Both the position numbers and the translations under genes were made by a program. The notes under the pieces were generated by a model that saw only the letters and a list, made by a program, of their open reading frames with translations, was not told the DNA's origin and ran no database searches. Positions 20,857 through 29,063 of a stretch of DNA of 64,000 bases are shown here, in pieces (positions within the stretch are counted from its first letter, which is position 1; each line of letters starts with the position of its first letter). The stretch spans positions 7,440,001 to 7,504,000 of the forward strand of contig NZ_CP109327.1 in NCBI RefSeq assembly GCF_035918155.1. The letters are read 5' to 3'. The DNA comes from Streptomyces sp. NBC_01591. GTDB lineage: Bacteria; Actinomycetota; Actinomycetes; Streptomycetales; Streptomycetaceae.

Positions 20857-21278
20857 GCGGCGGCGGATTCATCGGACGCGGCTGGGGCTTCCCGCTGCGG
20901 GTCGGTGCCACAGGCGGCATCGGCATGGTCGAGCGGGACCGGGAGATCGAGGAGGCGATCGGGCTGGTGCTCGGCACGGCGCCGGGCGAGCGGCCGATGC
21001 GCCCGGAGTTCGGCTGCGGTATTCACGACTATGTCTTCGCACCCGGTGACGGCGCCACCGCCGGGCGCATCGCGCACGAGGTCCGCACCTCGCTGGAGCG
21101 GTGGGAGCCGCGCATCGAGGTGACCGACGTGGTGATCGCGTTCGACGCCATCGAGGAGGGCACCTTGTACATCGACGTGCACTACACCGTGCGGGCCACG
21201 AACGACCTGCGCAACCTCGTCTTCCCCTTCTACACCATCCCGTCCTCCGAGGGCTCCGAAGAATCGGGAGTGCGCTGA
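20853..21278 (+). CDS. cis9: CIS baseplate wedge protein, gp25-like (Afp9-like)
   Basis: 141 residues from the GTG at 20853 overlapping the PAAR stop. The GPW/gp25 core is visible: GWGFPLRV, then VERDREIEEAIGLVLGTAPG, with the motif E-R-P-M-R-P-E-F-G-C-G and a C-terminal DLRNLVFPFYTIP. gp25 sits under the first sheath ring and nucleates sheath assembly. The following gene starts in the overlapping TGATG. Confidence 0.92.
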   Translation: MSGGGFIGRGWGFPLRVGATGGIGMVERDREIEEAIGLVLGTAPGERPMRPEFGCGIHDYVFAPGDGATAGRIAHEVRTSLERWEPRIEVTDVVIAFDAIEEGTLYIDVHYTVRATNDLRNLVFPFYTIPSSEGSEESGVR

Positions 21279-23242
21279 TGGCCCTGCCCGCACCCAACCT
21301 GGACGACCGGCGCTTCCAGCAACTCGTGGACGAGGCCAAGCGGTACGTCCAGCAGCGCTCTCCCGAGTGGACCGACCACAACGTGTCGGACCCCGGGGTC
21401 ACACTCATCGAGACGTTCGCGTACATGGTCGACCAGCTGCTGTACCGGCTGAACCGGGTACCGGACAAGAACTACTCGGCCTTCCTCGACCTGCTGGGCG
21501 TCACGCTGTTCCCGCCGTCGGTGGCGCGGGCGGAGGTCGACTTCTGGCTGTCCGCGCCACAGCCGGAGACCGTGCGGCTCCCGGCGGGCACGGAGGTCGC
21601 CACCTCGCGCGGCGAGGCCGAGGAGGCAGTGGTGTTCTCCACCTCCGACGAACTGCCGATCGTGCCGAGTTCACTGGTCCGGCTGGTCACCGCGCCGGAG
21701 TCGGGCGACCAGACCGACCGCACCGCACCGCTCGGCGCGGGCAAGGACATCCCGTGCTTCCAGCCCCGGCCGGAGCCCGGTGACGCCCTGCTGTTCGGGC
21801 TGCCCACAGCCGTGCCCCGGTGCATCATCGCCGTACGCCTGGACAGCCGGGTGGAGGGCGTGGGCGTCGACCCGCGGCAGCCGCCGCTGGTGTGGGAGGC
21901 GTGGGACGGTGCCCGCTGGGTCACCTGCCAGACCGGCAGCGACAGCACCGGCGGGCTGAACAGGCCCGGTGAGGTGATCGTGTTCGTCCCCGCCGGACAC
22001 ACCGCGTCGGTGACCGCGGGGACCCGGGCGGGATGGCTGCGCTGCCGGGTCACCGCGCCAGAGCCGGGCCAGCCGTTCTACTCCGAGTCGCCGACGATCC
22101 GGGAGGCCGAGGTGTTCACCGTCGGCGGCACCGCCGGCGTCGAACACGCGGAGACCGTACTCGACGTTCCGCTCGGCATCTCCGAAGGCGTCGCCGGGCA
22201 GAGGTTCTCCGTGAGCAGGGCGCCGCTGCTGCTGGACGGGGAGCCGCCGGTCGTCCAGGTGTCCTCCGCGGAGGGCTGGCAGGTCTGGACCGCCGTGGAG
22301 CACTTCGGCGCCTCCTCCCCGCACGACCGGCATGTGCGGATCGACGCCGTCTCCGGCGAGTTCGCGTTCCCGCCGGAGGTACGCGAGCCGGACGGGACGA
22401 TGCGCGCCTACGGCGCGGTGCCCGAGAAGGGCGCACAGCTGCGGGTCCCCCGCTACCGTACGGGCGGCGGCGCGGCCGGGAACGTCGCCCGGGGCGCCAT
22501 CTGCGTGCTGCGCAGCTCGGTGCCATACGTGGCGGGCGTCGACAACCGCGAGGCGGCCCGGGGCGGGGTCGACGGCGAGACCGTGGAGAACGCGAAGGTC
22601 CGGGCGCCCAACATCCTCCGGGTGCAGGAACGGGCGGTCACGGCCGGGGACTACGAGGCCGTCGCCCGCGAGGCCGCACCTTCCCTGCGCCGGGTCCGGT
22701 GCCTGCCGGCCGTCGCGGGCGAGGCCGGTGCGGTACGGGTCCTGGTGGTGCCCGACGCGGTCGCCGACGAGGGGGGCCAACTGCGCTTCGAGCAGCTGAT
22801 CCCGTCGGACTCCGTGCTCTCGACGGTCGCGGCGCGGCTCGACGAACGACGCCTGGTCGGCACCCGGCTGGTGGTGGAACCGCCCGCGTACCAGGGCGTC
22901 ACCGTGGTCGCCAGGCTGGTGACGGCCGGTGGCGGTGACGTGGACCGGGTCCGTGCGGACGCGGTCGCGGCGCTGTTCCGCCACATCGACCCGCTGCGGG
23001 GCGGCGCGGAGGGGACCGGCTGGCCGTTCGGCAGGCCGGTGCAGTACGGCGAGATCTTCGCCGTGCTCCAGGGCGTGCCGGGGGTGGGCCTGGTGGAGGG
23101 GGTGCGGCTGTTCCCCGCGGACCCGATCACCGGCCGGCGCGGGGCGGCGGTGGAGCGGATCGATGTCGCCCCGGGCGCCCTGGTCTTCTCGCACCAGCAC
23201 CAGGTCGAGGTCATCGCGAGCGAGGCCGGTGACGGCTCATGA
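21278..23242 (+). CDS. cis11: CIS baseplate protein J-like (Afp11-like)
   Basis: 654 residues. The N-terminus has LDDRRFQQLVDEAKRYV, then the conserved PEWTDHNVSDPGVTLIETFA and VDQLLYRLNRVPDKNYSAFL, diagnostic of the large CIS baseplate wedge protein related to gpJ/gp6. The middle is beta-rich. The C-terminal region (QERAVTAGDYEAVAREAAP) matches the gpJ-type domain. It dimerises into the baseplate ring. The start overlaps the gp25-like stop, and its stop overlaps the next start (ATGA). Confidence 0.92.
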   Translation: MALPAPNLDDRRFQQLVDEAKRYVQQRSPEWTDHNVSDPGVTLIETFAYMVDQLLYRLNRVPDKNYSAFLDLLGVTLFPPSVARAEVDFWLSAPQPETVRLPAGTEVATSRGEAEEAVVFSTSDELPIVPSSLVRLVTAPESGDQTDRTAPLGAGKDIPCFQPRPEPGDALLFGLPTAVPRCIIAVRLDSRVEGVGVDPRQPPLVWEAWDGARWVTCQTGSDSTGGLNRPGEVIVFVPAGHTASVTAGTRAGWLRCRVTAPEPGQPFYSESPTIREAEVFTVGGTAGVEHAETVLDVPLGISEGVAGQRFSVSRAPLLLDGEPPVVQVSSAEGWQVWTAVEHFGASSPHDRHVRIDAVSGEFAFPPEVREPDGTMRAYGAVPEKGAQLRVPRYRTGGGAAGNVARGAICVLRSSVPYVAGVDNREAARGGVDGETVENAKVRAPNILRVQERAVTAGDYEAVAREAAPSLRRVRCLPAVAGEAGAVRVLVVPDAVADEGGQLRFEQLIPSDSVLSTVAARLDERRLVGTRLVVEPPAYQGVTVVARLVTAGGGDVDRVRADAVAALFRHIDPLRGGAEGTGWPFGRPVQYGEIFAVLQGVPGVGLVEGVRLFPADPITGRRGAAVERIDVAPGALVFSHQHQVEVIASEAGDGS

Positions 23243-23802
23243 CCAGGGCCGCGGTACCCGGGCTCGCCAGCCGCTACCCGATCGGCGGGCTGCTCCCCGC
23301 GCTGTACGCGGACGACGACCTGGCCCAGCGGTTCACGGCGGGCCTCGACACCGTACTGGCGCCCGTCCTGTCCACCCTGGACAACCTCCCCGCCTACTTC
23401 GACCCGGCGCTGGCCCCGGCCGACTTCCTGCCCTGGCTGTCGTCCTGGGTGGCGGCCGATGTCGATCCGGCGTGGCCCGAGGGGCTGCGGCGGGCCGTCG
23501 TCGCCCGCGCCGTCGAGCTGCACCGGTGGCGCGGCACCCGCCGCGGCCTGATCGACCACCTCCGGCTCTGCTTCGGCGTGCACGCCGACATCCAGGACGG
23601 CGGCGGCGCCGCGTGGTCGTCCGTACCGAACGCGGAGCTGCCTCCGCCGCCGACCGGCGAACTGCTGGTGCGCGTCTGGGCGTTGCACGGCGGACCGGTG
23701 GACGCGAGCCGCGTCCTGGACGTCGTCGCCGCCTCGTGCCCCGTACACCTCACGTGCCGGGTGGAGATCCTGCCGGGCCCGCCAGACGAGACAGGAGGCT
23801 GA
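23239..23802 (+). CDS. cis12: CIS baseplate protein, gpI-like (Afp12-like)
   Basis: 187 residues. ASRYPIGGLLPALYADDDL, FDPALAPADFLPWLSSWV and RRAVVARAVELHRWRGTRRGL are the phage tail protein I signature. This protein completes the wedge with the J-like protein and in phages holds the tail fibres. Here no fibre gene (Afp13-like) follows, so it may be the outermost baseplate part. It is translationally coupled to the J-like gene. The CisA gene starts 4 bases after its stop. Confidence 0.9.
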   Translation: MTRAAVPGLASRYPIGGLLPALYADDDLAQRFTAGLDTVLAPVLSTLDNLPAYFDPALAPADFLPWLSSWVAADVDPAWPEGLRRAVVARAVELHRWRGTRRGLIDHLRLCFGVHADIQDGGGAAWSSVPNAELPPPPTGELLVRVWALHGGPVDASRVLDVVAASCPVHLTCRVEILPGPPDETGG

Positions 23803-23806
23803 CGCG

Positions 23807-24982
23807 ATGCGCTCGTGTCCGGCGTGCGGTACGGCCAACCGCGAGGACGACGAATTCTGCGGGAACTGCGGTTCCTATCTGGGCTGGTCCTCCCGGGCGC
23901 CGCGGAACCCTCCCGCCACCGCGGAACCCGTCGGCCCCGCGGAACCGGCGGACCCGCCGGCCGAGCCCGCGACCGGTACCGTCCCGGAGACCGGGGCTCC
24001 CTCGGCCGGGGCCCCACCCGCCCCGCGCCCCGAGCCGCCGACCGAACCGGCGCGGTCGCGTGCGCCGGAGCTTGCCGCGCCGCCGCCCGCAGAGCCCGCA
24101 CCGGCACCGGAGCCGCCCCCGCGACCGGCGCAACCCGCCCCCGTACGGCCGGAAGCACCGGCTCAGCCTGCCCCGGTGAGGCCGGAACCACCGGAACCGG
24201 AGGCGCCCGTGGGCGCGGTGCAGCCGGCCAGGCCGATCGCGCGGCGGCCCGTCGTGAGGCCCGTGACGGCGGACGAGGAGCCGGACGGGCCTCCGTGCCC
24301 GGCATGCGGCACCCCGAACCTGCCGGGACGCCGGTTCTGCCGCCGCTGCGCGGCACCGTTGCAGACCCGGGAGCAGCCGGCGCCGCTGCCGTGGTGGCGC
24401 ACGGTGTGGCCGTTCCGCCGCCGGGTGAGGAGCGGATCGGGCCGGGCGCTGCGGCGGACCGTGCTGGTGCTGGCGGTCGTCGGGCTGCTGTTCGCGGGCT
24501 TCCTGCTCCTGCCCGCCGGGCGATACGTCTTCGAGGACGTACGGGACAAGCTCGGCGGAACGGCCGAGATCAGCCCGACCGAGGTCACCGCGAGCGCCCA
24601 CGCTCCCGGCCATCCGGCGTCCGACGCCATCGACGGACTGACCGACAAGTACTGGGGAGCGCCCACGCTCGGCGCGTCACTGACATGTGGCTTCGACAAG
24701 CCGTTCCGGCTGGTCGGCATCGTGGTGCACACCGGTGTGTCGAAGGAGCCCGAGGAATTCCGGCAGGGGGCCAGGCCCACCCGGGCCGACCTGATCGTCA
24801 CCTCGGCGGACGGAGAGGTCCACGAGAAGGCGGTGACGCTCACCGACAAACCGGGCAAGCAGACGGTACGGACCGGCATCAGCGATGTCGTCTCCGTCCG
24901 GCTGGTGCTGAGGGCCGCCGCCGGCCAGGGCGAGGGGCGGCCGATCGCGGTCGGGGAGGTCGAGTTCTTCAAACGCACCTGA
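23807..24982 (+). CDS. cisA: CIS membrane-docking protein CisA-like
   Basis: 391 residues. A zinc ribbon opens it (CPACGTANREDDEFCGNCG), followed by about 120 residues of Pro/Ala/Glu-rich disordered sequence. A second ribbon stands at about 165-185 (CPACGTPNLPGRRFCRRC). One membrane helix follows at about 220-238 (TVLVLAVVGLLFAGFLLL). The external C-terminal domain (about 250-391) has a discoidin-like, glycan-binding pattern: ASAHAPGHPASDAIDGLTD and FRLVGIVVHTG. This layout and place at the end of the cluster match CisA, reported to attach Streptomyces CIS to the cytoplasmic membrane. The assignment rests on architecture and context. Confidence 0.78.
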   Translation: MRSCPACGTANREDDEFCGNCGSYLGWSSRAPRNPPATAEPVGPAEPADPPAEPATGTVPETGAPSAGAPPAPRPEPPTEPARSRAPELAAPPPAEPAPAPEPPPRPAQPAPVRPEAPAQPAPVRPEPPEPEAPVGAVQPARPIARRPVVRPVTADEEPDGPPCPACGTPNLPGRRFCRRCAAPLQTREQPAPLPWWRTVWPFRRRVRSGSGRALRRTVLVLAVVGLLFAGFLLLPAGRYVFEDVRDKLGGTAEISPTEVTASAHAPGHPASDAIDGLTDKYWGAPTLGASLTCGFDKPFRLVGIVVHTGVSKEPEEFRQGARPTRADLIVTSADGEVHEKAVTLTDKPGKQTVRTGISDVVSVRLVLRAAAGQGEGRPIAVGEVEFFKRT

Positions 24983-25006
24983 GGCCGGACCCGACCGCGC
25001 GGGAGT

Positions 25007-25375
25007 TCTGGTTGGGTGCCTCGGACCCGCTGGTCGATGCGGGCCTCGAAGTCGGCCGTGGAGACGAGTACTTGGTGCGGTGTGGCGAGGTTCATCAGCC
25101 GCCCGTAGCTGTCCGCGCCTTCGCTGGGCCGGATCGCGATCTCGGCGACCACCCCGAAATCGGGCGAGGCGAACGATGGTCCGCGGCGCATATCCCGCGA
25201 GCAGCGACGGCTTCCCTGTGCGCAGATTCACCGCCCCTGGCGCTGTTGCCTCGGCGCGGCGGCCACGCTGCGGGTTCGTCGCCGTACACATCCACCCGGC
25301 GAGCACGGCCACTTCGGCCTCCGTCGCGCGCTCCCACTCAACGTCCAGCAGCCACAGCATCCTTCTCTGCACCAA
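25007..25375 (-). pseudogene. Frameshifted remnant of an uncharacterised protein
   Basis: Two minus-strand frames each show coding character but only over part of this stretch. From about 25363 one frame reads LWLLDVEWERATEAEVAVLA and reaches LRTGKPSLLAGYAP. From about 25190 another reads GPSFASPDFGVVAEIAIR and ADSYGRLMNLATPHQVLVS. Joined, they look like one gene broken by a frameshift near 25190. I do not recognise the family. It marks the edge between the CIS locus and accessory DNA. Confidence 0.35.
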
Positions 25376-25489
25376 GTCAAGTCAGGCGGTCGCGGCTGCC
25401 GTCAACGAATCAGGTGGAACGCGCGAGGCGTCGACGTTTCCCGGCTCTTCGAACTTGTACGCGGCAGCCGGAAGCTGTCTGAGGTGGGA

Positions 25490-26051
25490 TTACAGGTTTT
25501 CGAGCCAGCGATGTCCTGGGTGCGCGCGGGCGAGGAGCTCGGCCAGTGTCGTGCGCTGAGATGAAGTCATGCGCTGGATGGTTGCGTCGAAGTCTGCCTG
25601 ATCCTTGGGGCGTGCGTGCTTGGCCTTGAACAGCAGGACCAGTTCAGGCGCCAGGTATGGGATGCCGTCTGGGGTGTGGTGGATGATCTCGCTGTAGGGA
25701 AGCCGGATCGTCTCGTCGTGTCGGCAGATCCAGGTCTTGCCGTCGTGGGGTTCGCGGAACACATCGAGTAGGTAGTTACCGGTGGCTGGATCGCGTAGCC
25801 AGGTCTGGTGTGTGGCGGCCAGCACGTCTGGTGTGGCGTTCTCCCAGATCTGGCCGCTGCTGACCGCGTCGAAGGCGTATCCGGGGAAGCGGTTGCGAAC
25901 CTCGGGCTGCTCGTGGGTTGGAGCGAGGGCATCGGCCTGGCCCTGACCTTCGTCCGCACCAAAAGAGCGGCACCGCGGTGTACGGCTCGTGAACGTCTCG
26001 AGCGGTCACCAGTCTGAGAACCGTGATTTCCCCATCAGTCTCGGGTCGCAT
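25490..26051 (-). pseudogene. Remnant of a nucleotidyltransferase-like gene (internal deletion)
   Basis: The C-terminal 135 residues are intact, open upstream to about 25990 without a start: FDAVSSGQIWENATPDVLAA, YLLDVFREPHDGKTW, RHDETIRLPYSEIIHHTPDG, PYLAPELVLLFKAKHARPKD. This is typical of aminoglycoside-adenylyltransferase-like nucleotidyltransferases found widely in Streptomyces. A separate frame starting at 26051 (MRPETDGEITVLRLVTARDV) could be the original N-terminus. The catalytic GGWGVD-type segment expected between them is missing. I read it as a gene broken by deletion and frameshift. The family call is from memory of the C-terminal pattern. Confidence 0.5.
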
Positions 26052-26137
26052 GCCTACCGGTTTTCCCCTGGCTTCCAGCGCCGACGATCTTTCGCACGCT
26101 GACGCTGGTGGGCAGGAATCGGCTGATCGAGGGGAGT

Positions 26138-27475
26138 TCAAGCGTAGGCGTCCTCGACGGCTACTCGTCGCACTGTACGCAGTGTCGACTGGAGACTGTC
26201 CAGATCGGTCGAGCCTAGAGCGAGGCGGATCGCTTGCGGTGTGTGCATCGAGGTGGTGAACGGCTCGGCCGTGGATACCGAGATGTGCTGACGCGCGAGG
26301 GTGGCGGTCAGGCGGTCGGCGCGTGCGTCGTCGGGCAGCGGCAGCCATGTGAAGTAGGACGAGGGGTGGCTGATGAGGGGTAGGCCAGCCAGCTCTTGTC
26401 TGGCGAGCGCTTGGCGGGTCCTGGCGTCGTCTCGTTTCAGCGCTTCCAGGTGGTCCACCGTGCCGTCCTCGAGCCAGCGGCAGACGATCGCCGTGGTGAG
26501 GGCCGGGGTGTTCCAGGTGGTCGCCCGAATCGCGCGTTCGAGCGAGGGCACCGCAGAGGGCGGGGCAACGACGAAACCGACCCGGAGACCGGTGGCGACG
26601 CTCTTGGACAGTCCCGAGACGTAGACGGTGATGTCCGGCGCGATTGCAGCCAGGGGCGGTGGCGAGTCCTCCACCAGGTAAGCGTAGGAGGCGTCTTCGA
26701 TGAGGAGCGGACCGTACTGTCGAGCGATCTCAATGAGGCGGGTTCGGTCAGGTGGCGGCATGACCCAGCCCAGAGGGTTGTGCAAGGTGGGCATGGTGTA
26801 GATCGCGCGCACAGGGCGCGTTGCGCACAGCTTCTCGAGGGCATCGAGATTCGGCCCGTCGGCGGTTACGGGTATGGGTTCCAGGTCGAGATGAAAGGCA
26901 TGCGCGAGCACCTTGAAACCCGGGTAGGTGAGTGCGTCGACCGCGACGACGTCGCCGACGTTGAGCGCGGCCATGACAGTGATGGCCAGGCCGTGCTGCG
27001 CACCGTTGGCGATGAGGATCCGATCCGCGTCAGTGGTGATTCCTCGACGCCTCAGGTGCCGCGCGATCGAGGCTCTGTCCTGGGGACGCCCTCGATGTGG
27101 CTGGTAGCGCAGCAGCGAGTCGAGATCACCAGAGGTGGCCACCTCTCGCAGTGCCTGCCGGAGGAGATCGGCTTGCCCAGGCAGCGACGGATAGTTGAAG
27201 TTGAGGTCGACCACATCCGTGGCGACGACCTGTTGATCGATGCCGTGACCGGCGGGAACCGCGATGTCACGCACGAACGTACCGCGGCCCTGTTCCCGGC
27301 TCACCAGGCCCATCGATTCCAGCTCGGCGTACACCCGGGTCGCGGTCACCACGGCGATGCCCTCACGAGCGGCGAGCCCGCGGTGTGTCGGCAGCCGCAC
27401 GCCCGCGGCGAGCCGCCCGGTCCGGATGTCGCATGCGAACGCGTCGACCAGCGTTTTGTACCGCGAAGCTGCCAT
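26138..27475 (-). CDS. MocR-type regulator (GntR winged helix fused to PLP aminotransferase fold)
   Basis: 445 residues from the ATG at 27475; an upstream in-frame ATG at 27493 is possible. Residues about 1-75 are a GntR winged helix (DIRTGRLAAGVRLPTHRGLA, VTATRVYAELESMGLV). Residues about 95-440 are a fold-type I aminotransferase domain with the PLP motif SGLSKSVATGLRVGF, Lys near residue 291. Such proteins sense PLP or an amino compound and act as repressor or activator, rarely as enzymes. It is divergent from the DJ-1-like gene at 27564. The 9-bp inverted repeat between them is its likely operator. Confidence 0.9.
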   Translation of the reverse strand: MAASRYKTLVDAFACDIRTGRLAAGVRLPTHRGLAAREGIAVVTATRVYAELESMGLVSREQGRGTFVRDIAVPAGHGIDQQVVATDVVDLNFNYPSLPGQADLLRQALREVATSGDLDSLLRYQPHRGRPQDRASIARHLRRRGITTDADRILIANGAQHGLAITVMAALNVGDVVAVDALTYPGFKVLAHAFHLDLEPIPVTADGPNLDALEKLCATRPVRAIYTMPTLHNPLGWVMPPPDRTRLIEIARQYGPLLIEDASYAYLVEDSPPPLAAIAPDITVYVSGLSKSVATGLRVGFVVAPPSAVPSLERAIRATTWNTPALTTAIVCRWLEDGTVDHLEALKRDDARTRQALARQELAGLPLISHPSSYFTWLPLPDDARADRLTATLARQHISVSTAEPFTTSMHTPQAIRLALGSTDLDSLQSTLRTVRRVAVEDAYA

Positions 27476-27517
27476 GCACCGGATTGTACGCATGACAATT
27501 TTTCGACTGTCCTGTTC

Positions 27518-27542
27518 GTGGGTCTTTACGGTCAAGACCCAC
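27518..27542. promoter_or_regulatory. Perfect 9-bp inverted repeat, candidate MocR operator
   Basis: GTGGGTCTT (27518-27526) and AAGACCCAC (27534-27542) are exact reverse complements around the spacer TACGGTC. The site lies between the divergent starts of the MocR gene (27475) and the DJ-1-like gene (27564), 22 bases before the latter. A smaller pair ATTGT/ACAAT lies at about 27483-27499. MocR proteins usually bind repeats in such divergent gaps, so operator is the first reading. An mRNA hairpin in the DJ-1 leader is the alternative. Confidence 0.6.
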
Positions 27543-27563
27543 CTACCGGGAAGGACAGCCGCC

Positions 27564-28187
27564 GTGCACATCGCCATCCTCACCTTCGAGGGCTACAACG
27601 AGCTCGACTCTCTGATCGCGCTCGGTGTGCTCAACCGCATCAAGACCGACGACTGGCGCGTCACCATCGCCACCCCAAGCCCCAAGGTGACGTCGATGAA
27701 CGGAGTGGTCATCGAGCAGATGTCCACTCTTGAGGAGGCGTGCACCGCTGACGCCGTCATCGTCGGCAGTGGCATCGCCACCCGCGAGGTCGTCGAAGAC
27801 CCGGCGATCATGAGCGTCCTGCGTCGCCTGGACCCCTCGCGCCAACTCATCGCGGCACAGTGCTCCGGCGCGCTCGTGCTGGCCAAGCTCGGCCTGCTCA
27901 ACGACATCCCCGCTTGCACCGACTTGATCACCAAGCCCTGGGTCGTCGCCGCTGGCGTCGAGGTACTCAACCAGCCCTTCTACGCCAAGGACAACATTGC
28001 GACCGCCGGCGGCTGCCTGGCCTCGCACTACCTCGCCGCCTGGATCATCGCCCGCCTCGAGGACAATGACGCCGCCGAAAGCGCGCTGCACTATGTCGCC
28101 CCGGTCGGCGAGAAGGAGGAATACATCGAGCGCGCCCGGCACAACATCACCCCCTACTTGCCCGCTGCCACACCGGCGCTCGCCTGA
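27564..28187 (+). CDS. DJ-1/PfpI-family protein (class I glutamine amidotransferase-like)
   Basis: 207 residues from the GTG at 27564, with GGGAAGGA at 27548-27555. The fold is DJ-1/PfpI: start HIAILTFEGYNELDSLIALG, nucleophile elbow IAAQCSGALVLA with the catalytic Cys, and C-terminal TAGGCLASHYLAAW. The N-terminal Glu (FEGYNELDS) is present. Relatives include isonitrile hydratase-like proteins and domains fused to AraC regulators. The substrate is unknown. The divergent MocR gene and the shared inverted repeat suggest this is the regulated gene. Confidence 0.85.
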   Translation: MHIAILTFEGYNELDSLIALGVLNRIKTDDWRVTIATPSPKVTSMNGVVIEQMSTLEEACTADAVIVGSGIATREVVEDPAIMSVLRRLDPSRQLIAAQCSGALVLAKLGLLNDIPACTDLITKPWVVAAGVEVLNQPFYAKDNIATAGGCLASHYLAAWIIARLEDNDAAESALHYVAPVGEKEEYIERARHNITPYLPAATPALA

Positions 28188-28478
28188 ACGACGAGTCGCA
28201 GACAGTGACCGGCCAGGAAGCCGCCCCCGGCAGCCGGGCCGGTCCGCTCGCGGCCCGAACCCCTCGGGCGTCATTACCTTCGACCGGAAGTCTCTGCCCT
28301 ACAACTGGCCCAGTGATTGAGCCTTTTTCAGCGTGGCCACTGATCGGGTGACGGTGTCGGTGCGCGCAACGCACGAGGCTCCCGGGCCGTTGAGTGAGGT
28401 GTTCGAAGTCTCAACTCGCTCACGTCTTCCATCAACACCACGCTCCTGAAGAGACCAAGCGATATGCCTGGTTCACGA

Positions 28479-28718
28479 TCAAGACATGGTGCAGTTAACA
28501 GGTCGGAACCACCGCGGCAGGCCGTACCCATAGCTTCGGCACGTCAGCGGACTGCTGTCGCCCAGCGCCAGCTCTCGCAGATAGGCGCTGACCGGCTCGT
28601 TTTCCCGCCCCAGTGGATCCACCACTGCGTACGGCGGATGCGCCCGTCCGGTCTGTACGACCTCCCCGACGCGCGGGATAGCCCGCTGCTCCTCCATCAG
28701 TTCCTGCCGAAGGTTCAT
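28479..28718 (-). pseudogene. Truncated site-specific recombinase (N-terminal SAM-like domain only)
   Basis: From the ATG at 28718, 79 codons run to a stop at 28479. The coding part includes ELMEEQRAIPRVGEVVQ and PVSAYLRELALGDSSPLTCR followed by SYGYGLPRWFR, the N-terminal core-binding domain of tyrosine recombinases. After WFR the sequence turns to PVNCTMS and stops, so the whole catalytic domain is missing. It is a scar of an integrated element. The motif ATGGTGCAG-x-TAAC occurs both at 28486 and at 28768, flanking the fragment. Confidence 0.6.
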
Positions 28719-28986
28719 CTCCCACTCCTTGATCGCGACGAACATCGCCGTGATCAACGAGCTGAAGATGGTGCAGATAACTGTGCGTCCGCGAGGCCGT
28801 CGGAGATCGCATCCCACTGCTGCAGTGCCCGTTCGGCGCCGGCGATCGTCATCGCACTGAAGCCGAGGCGTATCTGATACAGCGCGTCGTGGTAGCGGGT
28901 CAGCACCCGGTGGTTGACAGCGGCAGAGGCACGGGCGCATCGGCGGGGACGGTGATGGCGTGCGGTGCCCGCTGCGCGACAACCAG
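28719..28986 (-). other. Upstream part of the integrase scar, unassigned coding-like sequence
   Basis: On the minus strand, about 28757-28920 reads HRVLTRYHDALYQIRLGFSA and AERALQQWDAISDGLADAQ before a stop. This looks coding but has no clear start, and I cannot name a family. It may be a remnant of a gene co-inherited with the recombinase fragment. Nothing else is supported in this stretch. Confidence 0.3.
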
Positions 28987-29042
28987 TTGCGTACAACGTA
29001 CTCGCTTACGTACAGTAATACCGCGTACGAGGTACTCACTTA
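28987..29042 (+). promoter_or_regulatory. Promoter/operator region of the ABC exporter genes
   Basis: A TTGCGT at 28987-28992 and TACAGT at 29011-29016 are 18 bases apart and could form a sigma-70-like promoter. The near-identical repeats GTACTCGCTTA (28998-29008) and GTACTCACTTA (29032-29042) overlap and follow it, 34 bases apart. Several GTAC-centred half palindromes lie between them. This is a plausible operator for the TetR protein encoded at 30939-31682. Hexamers and repeats are visible; binding is inference. Confidence 0.45.
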
Positions 29043-29063
29043 ACTTGGCGAAGTGGAGGAGAC

